64,000 bases of DNA from Clostridium cuniculi (GTDB lineage Bacteria; Bacillota; Clostridia; Clostridiales; Clostridiaceae): positions 1-64,000 of the forward strand of contig NZ_SMUS01000012.1 of the NCBI RefSeq assembly GCF_004353185.1. The letters run 5' to 3'. The notes under the pieces are model-generated. The model worked only from the letters and a program-made list of their open reading frames with translations. It searched no databases and had not been told where the DNA came from. Each line of letters opens with the position of its first letter. Position 1 is the stretch's first letter. Of this stretch, positions 27,744-37,232 are shown one piece after another. Made by a program: the position numbers and the translations under genes.

Positions 27744-29214
27744 TTTCTGCCTCCTTAAACTCAATTATTTCCTTAAGGAATCCCTCTTCAGAATGCTTTT
27801 TACAAATAAAACATTCCATATTTCTTTCCTTTATAGCCTTGGCTGTTTGTGGTCCTATAGCAATAAGCTTCTTTTCTTTTATAGCTTCTAAACCTAACAT
27901 ATCAATCATATTGATTACAGTACTTGGACTTGTAAATAATACATAATCAACTTCATCAAATACTCTTTTATTTTTTAATGTTCCACATATAGTATCATAA
28001 GTATGTACTCTATCTACATATAACCCTAATTTGCTTATTTCATCAACTAAATAACTTCTGCTACTTGATGAACAAGGAATTAAAACTTTTTCTCCTTTAA
28101 CTAAATGAGGCGCTAAAACTTTAAATAATCCTTCTCCAACAAATTCTCTTGCCATTATAAAAGGAACTATTCCTCTTTTAACTAATGCCTTTTTAGTAGC
28201 TTTTCCAATTACAGAAAATTTAGCTTTTAAATTTCTAATATCATAATTTTCTTCTATTAAATAATCAAAGAAATTATTTACTCCATTTACCGATGTTAAA
28301 AGAATATGATCATAATTAGAAAGTTTCTCTAAATACGGTTTTAAATTTTCTTTAGTTGGCCTAATTTTTATTGAATTTATTTCTGTTACTTCTGCACCTA
28401 AATCCTTTAAAGAACTCTTCAAACTAGAACTTTGTTCTCTTGATCTAGTTATACATATATTAGTTCCAAATAGTGGTTTCTTTTCATACCATGATAGCTT
28501 ATCATTTAATTCTACAACTTCACCCACAACAATTATGCATGGTGATTTAAGTCCTGCTTCTCTTACCTTTTCTGAAATATTTTCTAAAGTTCCAATTACT
28601 TTTCTTTGTTTAGATGAAGTTCCTCTCATTACTACTGCTGCTGGTGTTGATTTTTCTTTTCCATTAGTAATTAAATTAGTTACTATTCTCTCTATATTTT
28701 CAAGTCCCATCATGAAAACAAGAGTTCCATTTTCTTTTGCTAAGGCCTCCCAATTTATTTTTTCACTTGCACTTGTCATTCCAGTTACAATATGAAAACT
28801 TTGTGCTATAGCTCTTTGAGTTATTGGAATACCCGCATAATTTAATACAGATATTGGGGAAGTTACTCCTGGTATTACCTCAAAGTCTAAATTTTCTTCA
28901 ACAAGTGATAATACTTCTTCTCCACCTCTTCCAAAAACATAAGGGTCTCCCCCTTTTACTCTCCCAACTATATGTCCTTCTTTAACTAATTTAACTAACA
29001 TATTATTTATTTCTTCTTGTGTTTTATAGTGAGCTCCAGGCTCTTTTCCACAATAATACACTAAGCAATCTTCATTTAAATAATTTAAAATATTGTTAGA
29101 AACTAATCTATCATAAAGTACTGCTGTACACTTTTCTAATACTTTAACAGCCTTAACTGTTAATAATTCTTCATCACCTGGTCCAGTTCCTATTATATAA
29201 GCTTTTCCATTCAT
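27736..29214 (-). CDS. cobA/hemD: CobA-HemD fusion: uroporphyrinogen III methylase/synthase
   Basis: The 492-residue bifunctional protein has an N-terminal SAM-dependent uroporphyrinogen III C-methyltransferase (about 1-240; IIGTGPGDEELLTVKAV, GGDPYVFGRGGEE, VIPGVTSPISV) and a C-terminal uroporphyrinogen III synthase (about 248-492; ICITRSREQSSSL, LLTSVNGVNNFFDYL, LFTSPSTVINM). It closes hydroxymethylbilane to uroporphyrinogen III and methylates it to precorrin-2. Such fusions are common in Firmicutes. It lies between hemC and hemB; AAGGTAGG gives a moderate ribosome site. Confidence 0.93.
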   Translation of the reverse strand: MNGKAYIIGTGPGDEELLTVKAVKVLEKCTAVLYDRLVSNNILNYLNEDCLVYYCGKEPGAHYKTQEEINNMLVKLVKEGHIVGRVKGGDPYVFGRGGEEVLSLVEENLDFEVIPGVTSPISVLNYAGIPITQRAIAQSFHIVTGMTSASEKINWEALAKENGTLVFMMGLENIERIVTNLITNGKEKSTPAAVVMRGTSSKQRKVIGTLENISEKVREAGLKSPCIIVVGEVVELNDKLSWYEKKPLFGTNICITRSREQSSSLKSSLKDLGAEVTEINSIKIRPTKENLKPYLEKLSNYDHILLTSVNGVNNFFDYLIEENYDIRNLKAKFSVIGKATKKALVKRGIVPFIMAREFVGEGLFKVLAPHLVKGEKVLIPCSSSSRSYLVDEISKLGLYVDRVHTYDTICGTLKNKRVFDEVDYVLFTSPSTVINMIDMLGLEAIKEKKLIAIGPQTAKAIKERNMECFICKKHSEEGFLKEIIEFKEAENV

Positions 29215-29256
29215 AATTAACGCCTACCTTCTTCATACTCCTTATGTACTTTTTCT

Positions 29257-30129
29257 TTAAGCTTTCAAAATTTTTTGAGCTAGTTTTTTACCTAATTCAA
29301 CGTACTCTTCTTTATTTCCTAAAATATCTTTTTTTACTATTATACCATTAACTTCATAAGTTCCTACTATATATATATCACTTCCTTGAAGTCTTGCATA
29401 CGCTCCAATTAAGCTATGACAACCACCATTTAATTCCCTCATAAAGCTTCTTTCAGCTTCTACAGCTATTCTTACATCTATATTATCCAAACTCTTAAAA
29501 TAATTATTATATGCCCCATCTTTTAAACATTCTATTCCTAATGCTCCTTGAGATACAGCTGGCACAAATATATCTGGATTTAAGTAATCACTAATTATAT
29601 CCTCCATCCCCAACCTTTTTAATCCTGCAGCAGCTAATATAATTCCATCCATACCCTCATTTTTCATTTTTTCAAGTCTTGTACCAACATTTCCTCTAAT
29701 AGGAACAATATTTATATCTTCTCTTAAAGCTTTTAACTGAGCTGCTCTTCTTATACTACTAGTTCCTATTATTGCTCCCTTTCTTAACTCACCTAATGTT
29801 TCTCCATTCTGACAGACAAGTACATCCCTTACATCCTCTCTCTCTGGCATTGCTATTAATTCAAATTCTTCTCCCATTTCATATGGAACGTCTTTCATTG
29901 AATGTACTGCAGCGTGTGCTCTACCATCTAGTAAAGCTATTTCTATATCCTTTGTAAATAGACCTTTACCACCTATTTTATCTAGTGTTACATCTAACCT
30001 CTTATCTCCCTCAGTTACTACTAATAGTTTTTTACTATCCATATTAACTTTATCTTTTAATAACTTCATAACTGTTTCAGTCTGAGTTTGAGCTAGTAAA
30101 CTTTTTCTAGTTGCTAAAACTAATTCCAT
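29257..30129 (-). CDS. hemC: Hydroxymethylbilane synthase
   Basis: The 290-residue enzyme polymerises four porphobilinogens to hydroxymethylbilane. Family marks are [14 protein letters not shown] at the N-terminus, [37 protein letters not shown] and the dipyrromethane-cofactor Cys in [14 protein letters not shown]. The length is normal. AAGGAAGG precedes the ATG. It begins 3 nt after the preceding dehydrogenase-like gene. Confidence 0.95.
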   Translation of the reverse strand: MELVLATRKSLLAQTQTETVMKLLKDKVNMDSKKLLVVTEGDKRLDVTLDKIGGKGLFTKDIEIALLDGRAHAAVHSMKDVPYEMGEEFELIAMPEREDVRDVLVCQNGETLGELRKGAIIGTSSIRRAAQLKALREDINIVPIRGNVGTRLEKMKNEGMDGIILAAAGLKRLGMEDIISDYLNPDIFVPAVSQGALGIECLKDGAYNNYFKSLDNIDVRIAVEAERSFMRELNGGCHSLIGAYARLQGSDIYIVGTYEVNGIIVKKDILGNKEEYVELGKKLAQKILKA

Positions 30130-30132
30130 ATA

Positions 30133-30813
30133 TTACTCTTCCTTCCTTAGAGATTTTATCTTCCTAACTAAATCTTCATCATAAAATAATTTAAATACTT
30201 GAAAAATTTTATTTTTAGTATAAAAAAATTTACAATCACTTGTGTTTATAAATTTTAATAAATTATCCTTAATTTCTTTATCTAAAATTAAAGAATTTCT
30301 TATTTGTCCTGTTAATCTTATATATTCATCAAATTCTTGCAAAGATTCAGTAATAGATTCCGCAACCATTACTGATCCTCTAGGATTCCCTACTTTAGTA
30401 TTAACTGCTACAGTAATAAACTTACTTTCTCTTGTAACAGGTATTACTCCCATTCCTTCCTTAAACTTTGATGAATTTATATAAATTTTACATAATTTTT
30501 CACAATCATTTTTTATTTCATTAATTACAACCTCATCATCAATAGCAATTATTATCAAATGCTTATCTAATATAAAATCCTTATTATAATTTCCCTTTAT
30601 TAGCTTTACTTTATCCCCATTAAATTTATAAAAATCTTCTAAAAAATTTAATGCTAAAACTTCTATTTCACTACCTTTATTATAAAAGTTTCTTACTTTA
30701 ATTAATGCACCTCGCCCTGCCCCTATTACTCCAATTTTAAGTTTTTCTCCAAAAAGAGTTATAGGTGCATAACTTAATTCTCCATGAAGATTTGCTTTAG
30801 AATATTCAGACAT
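30133..30813 (-). CDS. Precorrin-2 dehydrogenase-like protein
   Basis: The 226-residue protein contains an NAD(P)-binding Rossmann start (KIGVIGAGRGALIKVRNFYN) and the NPRGSVMVAESI segment expected in the precorrin-2 dehydrogenase/siroheme synthase N-terminal family (SirC, Met8, CysG-N). It would oxidise precorrin-2 to sirohydrochlorin. Its glycine motif is GAGRGA rather than the common GGGKVA, and the rest is diverged, so dehydrogenase activity is likely rather than certain. The start overlaps the end of hemA by 40 nt, indicating coupling. Confidence 0.8.
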   Translation of the reverse strand: MSEYSKANLHGELSYAPITLFGEKLKIGVIGAGRGALIKVRNFYNKGSEIEVLALNFLEDFYKFNGDKVKLIKGNYNKDFILDKHLIIIAIDDEVVINEIKNDCEKLCKIYINSSKFKEGMGVIPVTRESKFITVAVNTKVGNPRGSVMVAESITESLQEFDEYIRLTGQIRNSLILDKEIKDNLLKFINTSDCKFFYTKNKIFQVFKLFYDEDLVRKIKSLRKEE

Positions 30814-31976
30814 TCCTCTTCACGTCCTTTTAACTTTTCTTCTTTTAATAACTTTATAGCTCTGTTTATATAATAATCTGATGTACTTTTTATTAAAGTT
30901 GTAGCTAAATCAATATCTCTTTTATCTTTACATTTGTGTTCAAAAGATTTAACCCTACTTTCTACAACACTATTCCCCTTAGTTTTCATTTCATGTATAT
31001 AATATGTAACTTCTCTAATATTTAACCAATTTTTGTATTCATTTAAGTATTCATCAACTAAAAACTTATACTCATTCATTTTTTCATTTCTTAACTTCTT
31101 ATTGTTATCATCTAACTTACTTATAGTATCTATATCTAATAAAGTTACTCTTTTATTTTCAGATAATCCTTCATCAATATCTCTAGGAAGTGCTAAGTCA
31201 ATTAGAATAATTTCTTTTCCTTCATTATTTATATAGTCACCTTTTATAACAATATGTGGCGATGCCGTACAACTTATAACTGCATCTACATCATTAATAA
31301 TCTCTTTATATTCATTAAAATCTAAGACCTCAACTCTTTCATCCTTTAAATCTGATACCTTTGCCTTATTTCTTACAACAATAAATACTTTGTTAAACTT
31401 ACTACCTAACGCATACTTAACAACTAAGCTACCTATTGCTCCATATCCTACTACCATAACACTCTTTGCACCAAACTCTTCAACTTTATTTACTGCAATT
31501 GATGATGCTGATACTGGTATTTCATATAATTTACTTTCTGTTCTAAACTTTTTACCACAACTTATCGCTTCTTCAAATAACCTTAAAAGCTTTGTATGTA
31601 TAGTCTTATGTTCTAAACTTAATTCATATGCTAATTTAACTTGACCTAATATTTGATCTTCTCCTAATATCTTAGAATGAAAACCACAAACTACTTCTAA
31701 TAAATGCTTAGCTACATCTGCTCCTCCAAGATAAAAAGTATACTCTAAAAGTGAAATATCCCAATCTAATATTTCGAATATCATTCTTATTTCATCTTCA
31801 CTTCCTAAGCAACCCGAAAGATAAATCTCTGTTCTATTACATGTACTTATTATTACTACTTCTTCGTATACTTTATTTAATTCTTTTATTGCCTTAGATT
31901 GTCTACTTAATGTAATAGCTAGTCTTTCTCTTATTTTTATATCAACATTTTTTCTTATTCCTATAAGACCTAACAC
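30774..31976 (-). CDS. hemA: Glutamyl-tRNA reductase
   Basis: The 400-residue enzyme reduces glutamyl-tRNA(Glu) to glutamate-1-semialdehyde, the first committed step of tetrapyrrole synthesis. The catalytic Cys46 is in IISTCNRTEIYLSG, the substrate-site HSKILGEDQILGQVK follows, and the Rossmann motif is VMVVGYGAIGSLV. It is the first gene of the operon hemA, precorrin-2 dehydrogenase-like, hemC, cobA-hemD, hemB, hemL, cbiK. The start is a GTG after TGTGGTGATT. A LysR gene diverges from it across about 400 bp. Confidence 0.94.
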   Translation of the reverse strand: MLGLIGIRKNVDIKIRERLAITLSRQSKAIKELNKVYEEVVIISTCNRTEIYLSGCLGSEDEIRMIFEILDWDISLLEYTFYLGGADVAKHLLEVVCGFHSKILGEDQILGQVKLAYELSLEHKTIHTKLLRLFEEAISCGKKFRTESKLYEIPVSASSIAVNKVEEFGAKSVMVVGYGAIGSLVVKYALGSKFNKVFIVVRNKAKVSDLKDERVEVLDFNEYKEIINDVDAVISCTASPHIVIKGDYINNEGKEIILIDLALPRDIDEGLSENKRVTLLDIDTISKLDDNNKKLRNEKMNEYKFLVDEYLNEYKNWLNIREVTYYIHEMKTKGNSVVESRVKSFEHKCKDKRDIDLATTLIKSTSDYYINRAIKLLKEEKLKGREEECLNILKQIFMEN

Positions 31977-32372
31977 TTAATCACCACATTTCTAAGATAT
32001 TATTTTTATAATATACTAATTATCTTAACAAAAAAATTAAGAAAACAAGGCTTCTTAACTTTTTTATTATAATACTAAATACGGTTTTAATCATTATTTT
32101 TACATCATTAAAATTTTTAATGATTAATATAATATTTTTTAATTTATATATAATTTTACCAATTTAATTAGTATCTTTTTCTTTTTTCTACATTTTATTT
32201 CATCTTTTTAACATTTGCAAATATATTTTATATATAGATATTTAATTATACTATTTATTATTGTATAATTTATGTTAAAATATAATTTCGCCCTTATATA
32301 AATAATTATATATTTTTATATAGACTCATAAACGTTATTTTACTATATATATCTATTACTGGAGGTATTTAT
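31977..32372. other. Divergent regulatory region hemA / lysR
   Basis: This 396-bp A+T-rich gap separates the divergent hemA and LysR start codons and must hold both promoters. LysR-type regulators usually bind such shared regions. I see no strong T-N11-A palindrome I would defend, no RNA gene and no ORF. Confidence 0.5.
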
Positions 32373-33236
32373 ATGAATCTAGAATCTTTGAGACTATTTC
32401 ATAATGTAGCAACATTAAAAAGTATATCTAAAGTTGCTGCTGCTTCTCATATATCTCAATCTGCATTAAGCCAACAACTATCTAAAATGGAGGAAAAATT
32501 AGGTGTTACTGCTCTAATTAGAAGTAATAAAGGTGTTGAGTTAACAGAAGAAGGAAAAATAATAAATGATTATGCAAATGAAATATTATCTACTTACAAT
32601 AGACTTATAGAAGAGTTAGATAAAATTCATTCTCAAAAAAATAGTTTAATTATTGAAACAACTTGTTTATCAGGTTATTATATTTTATCTAAATTTTTAT
32701 CTAAATCATCTGGAAAAACTAATAACTTTTTTTATGATATTAATTATCAAACACAAAAAAAAATACATAGTAATTTAATTAATAATATTTGTGATATTTC
32801 AATTACATCAACAAAATTAACCGATCCTGATTGTACTTCATATTTATTAGGTACTGATAAATTAGTTTGCGTCTGCAATCCATCATGTAAATCAACTAAT
32901 TTTAATAAGTTACCTTTTTTATTACTAAAGGATGATATTGATATAGAAAATAAAATTAATGATTTTATTGATTTAAATAATGTAATAATAAAAACAGATT
33001 CACTTCATACTATTTTAAGCTGTTTACTAATAGGTCCATCTATATCTATTTTACCTAAAATATGTGTTGAAAACGAATTAAAACAAGGTATTTTAAAGGA
33101 AATACCTCTACCTGAATTAGATAATATTACTTATAACTTATATTTAACTTATAAAAATGATATTAATAAAGTTTTAAAAGGTAAACTGTTAACATTAATT
33201 CGTAATTTTAAAACTCCATTTTTAGGTGATAATTAA
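32373..33236 (+). CDS. LysR-family transcriptional regulator
   Basis: The 287-residue protein has the LysR N-terminal winged helix-turn-helix (residues 1-60, SKVAAASHISQSALSQQLSKMEEKLGV), a linker helix and a substrate-binding domain (about 90-280). It is divergent from hemA, so control of the heme/siroheme operon is the usual expectation; it could also act on the electron-transfer genes downstream. The inducer is unknown. GGAGG precedes the ATG. Its 3' end faces two back-to-back terminators. Confidence 0.85.
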   Translation: MNLESLRLFHNVATLKSISKVAAASHISQSALSQQLSKMEEKLGVTALIRSNKGVELTEEGKIINDYANEILSTYNRLIEELDKIHSQKNSLIIETTCLSGYYILSKFLSKSSGKTNNFFYDINYQTQKKIHSNLINNICDISITSTKLTDPDCTSYLLGTDKLVCVCNPSCKSTNFNKLPFLLLKDDIDIENKINDFIDLNNVIIKTDSLHTILSCLLIGPSISILPKICVENELKQGILKEIPLPELDNITYNLYLTYKNDINKVLKGKLLTLIRNFKTPFLGDN

Positions 33237-33258
33237 CTTATCATAATCTATGCTTAAC

Positions 33259-33300
33259 ATAAAAGCTATACTATTTCTTCTATAATAGTATAGCTTTTAT
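33259..33300 (+). terminator. Terminator of the LysR gene
   Basis: ATAAAAGCTATACTATT pairs perfectly with AATAGTATAGCTTTTAT around an 8-nt loop. Confidence 0.85.
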
Positions 33301-33341
33301 ACTTTATGTATTTATTACTTATATCTTCTCATTAATAATAA

Positions 33342-33371
33342 AAGGTGAATTCAAATTAATGAATTCACCTT
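33342..33371 (-). terminator. Terminator of the FMN-binding lipoprotein gene
   Basis: AAGGTGAATTC and GAATTCACCTT form a perfect 11-bp stem with an 8-nt loop, downstream of the lipoprotein gene on the minus strand. Confidence 0.78.
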
Positions 33372-33406
33372 CATAAAACCTTTAAATCTTAAAATAATAA
33401 ATTTAA

Positions 33407-33871
33407 TTATTTAACTTGATCTAAAGCTTCTTGAACTGCATCAACATATCCTTTAACTTTTATTGAAACACCTGATACTGCATCTGTGTGTCCAGCTTCA
33501 TCAGTTATGTTGATTTTGCTTAAATCGAAATTATTTTCAACAATTGCTTCTTCTAATAAATCGATTTGTTCATGCCATTTCTTACCGTCATTTTTCATGT
33601 CATATGCACCTGAAGCTGAAGCTTCTGATTTCATTGTTCCATCAGCATTTTTAGTATCGATATTTACAGCTACTGGAGTTCCATTTTCTAAAGTTAATTC
33701 TACAATTGTAGTATCTTCTTCACCTGGTATTTCAACTGTTTTTACAGTAGCATTTTCTGTAGATGTTCCTTCTGTAGCTGCGTCTTCTGTCTTGCTTCCT
33801 CCACATCCTACAAATAAAGTACTAACTACCATAGTAGCCGCTGCTAATGCAACTAGTTTTTTATTTATCAT
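33407..33871 (-). CDS. FMN-binding lipoprotein, PplA-like
   Basis: The 154-residue protein has a lipoprotein signal (lipobox LFVGC, Cys23), a short Thr/Glu-rich linker and one FMN_bind-type domain (about 45-154). In PplA-type proteins such domains carry FMN covalently attached by ApbE and shuttle electrons outside the membrane. The usual acceptor motif SGATxS reads DAVSGVSIKV here, placing Ser136 where Thr normally receives FMN. Whether Ser is flavinylated is open. It is the exported electron-carrier candidate of the extracellular electron transfer locus. GGGGGATAAACG precedes the ATG. Confidence 0.82.
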   Translation of the reverse strand: MINKKLVALAAATMVVSTLFVGCGGSKTEDAATEGTSTENATVKTVEIPGEEDTTIVELTLENGTPVAVNIDTKNADGTMKSEASASGAYDMKNDGKKWHEQIDLLEEAIVENNFDLSKINITDEAGHTDAVSGVSIKVKGYVDAVQEALDQVK

Positions 33872-33906
33872 TCGTTTATCCCCCTATTAATAAATAATTC
33901 GTATTT

Positions 33907-33935
33907 ATTCTACAATATTCTTTTTGTAAAAGCAA
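33907..33935 (-). promoter_or_regulatory. Putative sigma-A promoter of the PplA-like gene
   Basis: On the minus strand TTGCTT and TAGAAT are separated by 17 nt, about 35 bp before the start codon. Confidence 0.45.
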
Positions 33936-34244
33936 CACTTTATTTTAAAAACCTTTACTTATTATTATAAAAAAAATATCTATTTTTATTGCTATTTCAT
34001 CATTTTATACGCTTGTTTTTTTATATTTAATTATCTTTTATTTTTTATTTTTAACATTTTATTTGAATTATATTAATTTTTAATCAAAAAATTTTATCAA
34101 CTTTTTGGTATTATATATCTCTTTTTACATTAAATAGGTTGTATTTTTATTATTTTTGTTAAGTTTATAACTTAACAATTTCATTTTATTTCTTTTTTTT
34201 ATTTTTAATTGTTAATTATTATACTAATTCATCTAAAAATATAT
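33936..34244. other. A+T-rich gap between eetB- and pplA-like genes
   Basis: Strongly T-rich sequence with no ORF or RNA structure that I can support. The end of the eetAB transcript falls here, but I see no clear hairpin. Confidence 0.35.
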
Positions 34245-34778
34245 CTAATTTTTAATAAGTTGCCTTTCTTTAAACTGCGGTAACTTCTTTAAATGTCTAA
34301 CCACAATATTTCCCGTTAATCCTACAAATATACCTGTTACTATCCCTGCCATAGATAATACTGGTAAATATAATGTAACCCCTATATTTTTTACTATAAA
34401 AGATGCAACTACAAGTTGTCCTATATTATGAAATACACCACCTGCAGCACTTACCCCAATAATTGAAACTTTTTCTTTAAATAATTCCTTAATTGCCACC
34501 ATTATTAGAAAACTAAAAATAGATCCAACAAAACTAAACATAAATGAAGATAAATTTCCACCAAAAATAGTTGATAAAATATTTCTTAAAATTATTACTA
34601 AAAATGTTTCCTTATAACTATCCAATGTATACAATCCTATTACAATAATTATATTAGCTAGTCCTAATTTTGCTCCTGGCGTTATAAAAGGAACTGGTAT
34701 CATTCTTTCAAACAAAGACAGTACTAAAGCCTGTGCAACTAATAAAGATATATATACCATTTTGCTTGTCTTCTTCAT
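34245..34778 (-). CDS. eetB: EetB-like Gx transporter-family membrane protein
   Basis: The 177-residue membrane protein has five to six hydrophobic helices and the pattern of the Gx-transporter family, often annotated heptaprenyl diphosphate synthase component I: LSLFERMIPVPFITPGAKLGLANI, FGGNLSSFMFSFVGS and VFHNIGQLVVASF (each shown in part). Listeria EetB is of this family and is needed for extracellular electron transfer. It directly follows the eetA-like gene (11 nt apart), as in that system. The fold resembles ECF substrate-binding subunits; the cargo is unknown. ATG 34778 follows TAGGAG. Confidence 0.8.
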   Translation of the reverse strand: MKKTSKMVYISLLVAQALVLSLFERMIPVPFITPGAKLGLANIIIVIGLYTLDSYKETFLVIILRNILSTIFGGNLSSFMFSFVGSIFSFLIMVAIKELFKEKVSIIGVSAAGGVFHNIGQLVVASFIVKNIGVTLYLPVLSMAGIVTGIFVGLTGNIVVRHLKKLPQFKERQLIKN

Positions 34779-34789
34779 CTTAATCACTC

Positions 34790-35176
34790 CTAATGGGATA
34801 ATATAACATCGTCGTCATCTACAAAACTACCTTTTATCTCTATCATAACTTTATTAGGTAAACAAACTAACGATTGTCCAACTCTACTTATTTTTCCTTG
34901 ATAAATACATAAAGAATCTGGGCAATCTGCATCTATCATTCTTATAGTATCATCTTTTATAACTATTTTATTTTCATGTCCATCTAGGTTTATATCAATA
35001 ATCTCTTCTCCTTTATGAGCTGATAGTGGAATCTTAGAATAAACTTCTCCCCCTACTGTTATTTCTGCATAAGTCATATCATACTTATATCCCATAACAG
35101 TACCAAAAACTATCTCTGGAATAAATGAGATTATTATTAATGCTATTATTATTACTATGTCTAACTTTTTAAACAA
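34790..35176 (-). CDS. eetA: EetA-like NusG-domain-II membrane-anchored protein
   Basis: The 128-residue protein has one N-terminal transmembrane anchor (residues 6-26) and an external NusG domain II-like beta domain. Conserved residues are CPDSLCIYQGKIS and GQSLVCLPNKVMIEI; this is the Lin0431-like family that includes Listeria EetA. Two or three Cys in the domain could bind metal or form a disulfide. Its pairing with the EetB-like gene and the divergent apbE gene supports an electron-transfer role. The start is TTG, 4 nt after GGAGGTGA. Confidence 0.82.
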   Translation of the reverse strand: MFKKLDIVIIIALIIISFIPEIVFGTVMGYKYDMTYAEITVGGEVYSKIPLSAHKGEEIIDINLDGHENKIVIKDDTIRMIDADCPDSLCIYQGKISRVGQSLVCLPNKVMIEIKGSFVDDDDVILSH

Positions 35177-35388
35177 GAACTCACCTCCAAATTCTTAATT
35201 ATAAGATTAAATATTTTTATACATAGCCAAGAATTATTATATACTTTCGAGAGGTTTTTTTCTACATATTTCAGTTTTTTTCGCTTTGTTGTAACATTTT
35301 TTCTCTTTTTCTCTTTAATTTTTTTTATTATTATAATACTATATTTAAAGACCTTATTTTCACTAATAATTTCTTTATGGAGGTATAT

Positions 35389-36429
35389 ATGTTAAAAATT
35401 AAAAATTTATTTTTTCCACTACTACTAATTTTTGTTACTACACTGATAGGATGCAACAAAAATACAACATCAACTTCTGAAGTGCTTTCAAGAACAGAGT
35501 TGTTTATGGGAACAGTAGTTAAAATAACCCTATATGATAGTAATGATTCAGCTATATTAGATAAAGCTTTTGATAGAGTAGCTGAAATTGAATCACTAGT
35601 TAGTATTAATGAAGCCGGAACCGAACTTGATAAAGTAAATGATTTCGCTGGAATTTCTCCTGTTGAAGTTACATCTACTACATATGAAATAGTAGAAAAA
35701 GGACTTGAATATTCAAAACTTTCTAATGGGGATTTTGATATAACTATAGGTCCATTAGTTAAGCTTTGGAATATAGGCTTAGATGATGCAAAAGTCCCTA
35801 CGCAGGAAGAAATCGATTCAGTATTACCTTTAATAGATTATAATCTTTTAGAACTTAATGAGGAAAATCATACTATATTTCTAAAAAATAAAGGTATGAT
35901 GATAGATTTAGGTTCTATAGCAAAAGGATATGCTGCTGATGAAATCTCTCGTATATTAACAGAAAATAATGTAAATAGTGCTATAATCGATTTAGGTGGA
36001 AATATTTATGCTCATGGTATAAAACCATCAGGACAGGATTGGAACATAGGTATTCAAAATCCTTTTAGTACTAGAGGAGATATTATAGGTGTCTTAAAAG
36101 TAAAAAATAAAACTGTAGTTACATCTGGTATATATGAGAGATACATTGAAAAAGATGGAGTAAAATATCATCATTTACTTAATCCAAATACTGGATATCC
36201 TTTTGAAAACAATATAGCTGGAGTAAGTATAATAACTGATAAATCTATTGATGCCGATGCACTTTCTACTACTGTATTTGCAAAGGGATTAGAAGAAGGA
36301 TTAAAGTTTGTTGAAACCTTACCTAATGTTGATGCTATATTTATAACTAAAGATAATAAGGTTTATATTACTAATGGTATAAGAGATTCTTTTACACTAG
36401 AAAATGAAGATTTTACTTTAGAAAATTAA
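35389..36429 (+). CDS. apbE: ApbE FAD:protein FMN transferase (FmnB-like)
   Basis: The 346-residue lipoprotein (lipobox LIGC) is an ApbE flavin transferase that attaches FMN from FAD to Thr or Ser of exported flavoproteins. Marks include FMGTVVKITLYD, LSNGDFDITIGPLVKLWNIG, DLGSIAKGYAADEI, AIIDLGGNIYAHG and DADALSTTVFAKG with metal-binding Asp. In the Listeria system FmnB performs this on PplA; the PplA-like protein is encoded about 1.5 kb away. It is divergent from eetA. The ATG at 35389 follows TGGAGG; the ATG four codons upstream lies before that site. Confidence 0.92.
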   Translation: MLKIKNLFFPLLLIFVTTLIGCNKNTTSTSEVLSRTELFMGTVVKITLYDSNDSAILDKAFDRVAEIESLVSINEAGTELDKVNDFAGISPVEVTSTTYEIVEKGLEYSKLSNGDFDITIGPLVKLWNIGLDDAKVPTQEEIDSVLPLIDYNLLELNEENHTIFLKNKGMMIDLGSIAKGYAADEISRILTENNVNSAIIDLGGNIYAHGIKPSGQDWNIGIQNPFSTRGDIIGVLKVKNKTVVTSGIYERYIEKDGVKYHHLLNPNTGYPFENNIAGVSIITDKSIDADALSTTVFAKGLEEGLKFVETLPNVDAIFITKDNKVYITNGIRDSFTLENEDFTLEN

Positions 36430-36440
36430 TACTTAGCAAA

Positions 36441-36481
36441 AATAAAGAGCAAATAGGTTGGTTTACTATTTGCTCTTTATT
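36441..36481. terminator. Bidirectional terminator apbE / ABC operon
   Basis: AATAAAGAGCAAATAG and CTATTTGCTCTTTATT form a perfect 16-bp stem between the convergent apbE and permease genes. Confidence 0.88.
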
Positions 36482-36485
36482 ATAT

Positions 36486-37232
36486 TTAATTTCTCTTCCA
36501 CTTACAAACAACAGCTTCAATATAATCTAAAATTATAAATAATATTAACCCTAAAATACTTAATATTACAATTCCAGAATACATATCTATATAATTTATT
36601 CTTGTCCATGCATCTTGAATAAAATATCCAATTCCCATACTAGTTCCATAAGCCTCTGCAAAAAATAATACTGAAAATGCAGTTCCTATAGATAATCTTA
36701 TATTAGTTAAAACTTCTGGTAATATGGCAGGCAAAGTAACATGATAAAATTTTTGAATTCTTGATGCCCCTAAACTAATTAATGGATTATAATTCACCTT
36801 TTCAACATTTATAACTGAATCTCTTACTGAAACTATAACTTGGAATACAGTTATTAAAACAACAATTGTTATTTTAGAACCATCCCCAAGACCATACAAA
36901 GTCATTACTACGGGCAATAATGCCGTTTTAGGAATTGGATATGCAAAATATACTAATGGATTTAATATCTTATTAAATTTTTCTGAATATCCCATTATTA
37001 ATCCAATTATACTTCCTATAAAAAAGGCTAATAATAATCCAATAAATATTCTGTATAGACTGGCTACAATGTGAACATAAAAACCATTTTTAAATAGCTC
37101 AGGCAAATGTAAATATATCTTATCTGGAGTAGGCAAAATTCTTGAGTTCATAACAATAGCACAAATATACCATAATATATTTAATATTATAAATCCCTTT
37201 ATAAAACTCCATGTTTTCTTTAAGGCAGTCAA
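36486..37232 (-). CDS. ABC transporter permease, SsuC/ThiX-like
   Basis: The 248-residue permease has about six membrane helices and the EAA loop (NPLISLGASRIQKFYHVTLP) of the nitrate/sulfonate/thiamine-precursor importer class. It would form the channel of an importer with the next two genes. It starts with TTG and overlaps the ATPase stop by 4 nt (TTGA), so translation is coupled. Its operon begins with ubiD, ubiA and ubiX, linking the importer to quinone synthesis. Confidence 0.85.
   Translation of the reverse strand: MTALKKTWSFIKGFIILNILWYICAIVMNSRILPTPDKIYLHLPELFKNGFYVHIVASLYRIFIGLLLAFFIGSIIGLIMGYSEKFNKILNPLVYFAYPIPKTALLPVVMTLYGLGDGSKITIVVLITVFQVIVSVRDSVINVEKVNYNPLISLGASRIQKFYHVTLPAILPEVLTNIRLSIGTAFSVLFFAEAYGTSMGIGYFIQDAWTRINYIDMYSGIVILSILGLILFIILDYIEAVVCKWKRN

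Noticed and set aside
33407..33871. FMN-binding lipoprotein as an RnfG/NqrC subunit
   Set aside because: No Rnf or Nqr genes are nearby, the protein is a short lipoprotein rather than a membrane-anchored subunit, and its neighbours are electron-export genes.
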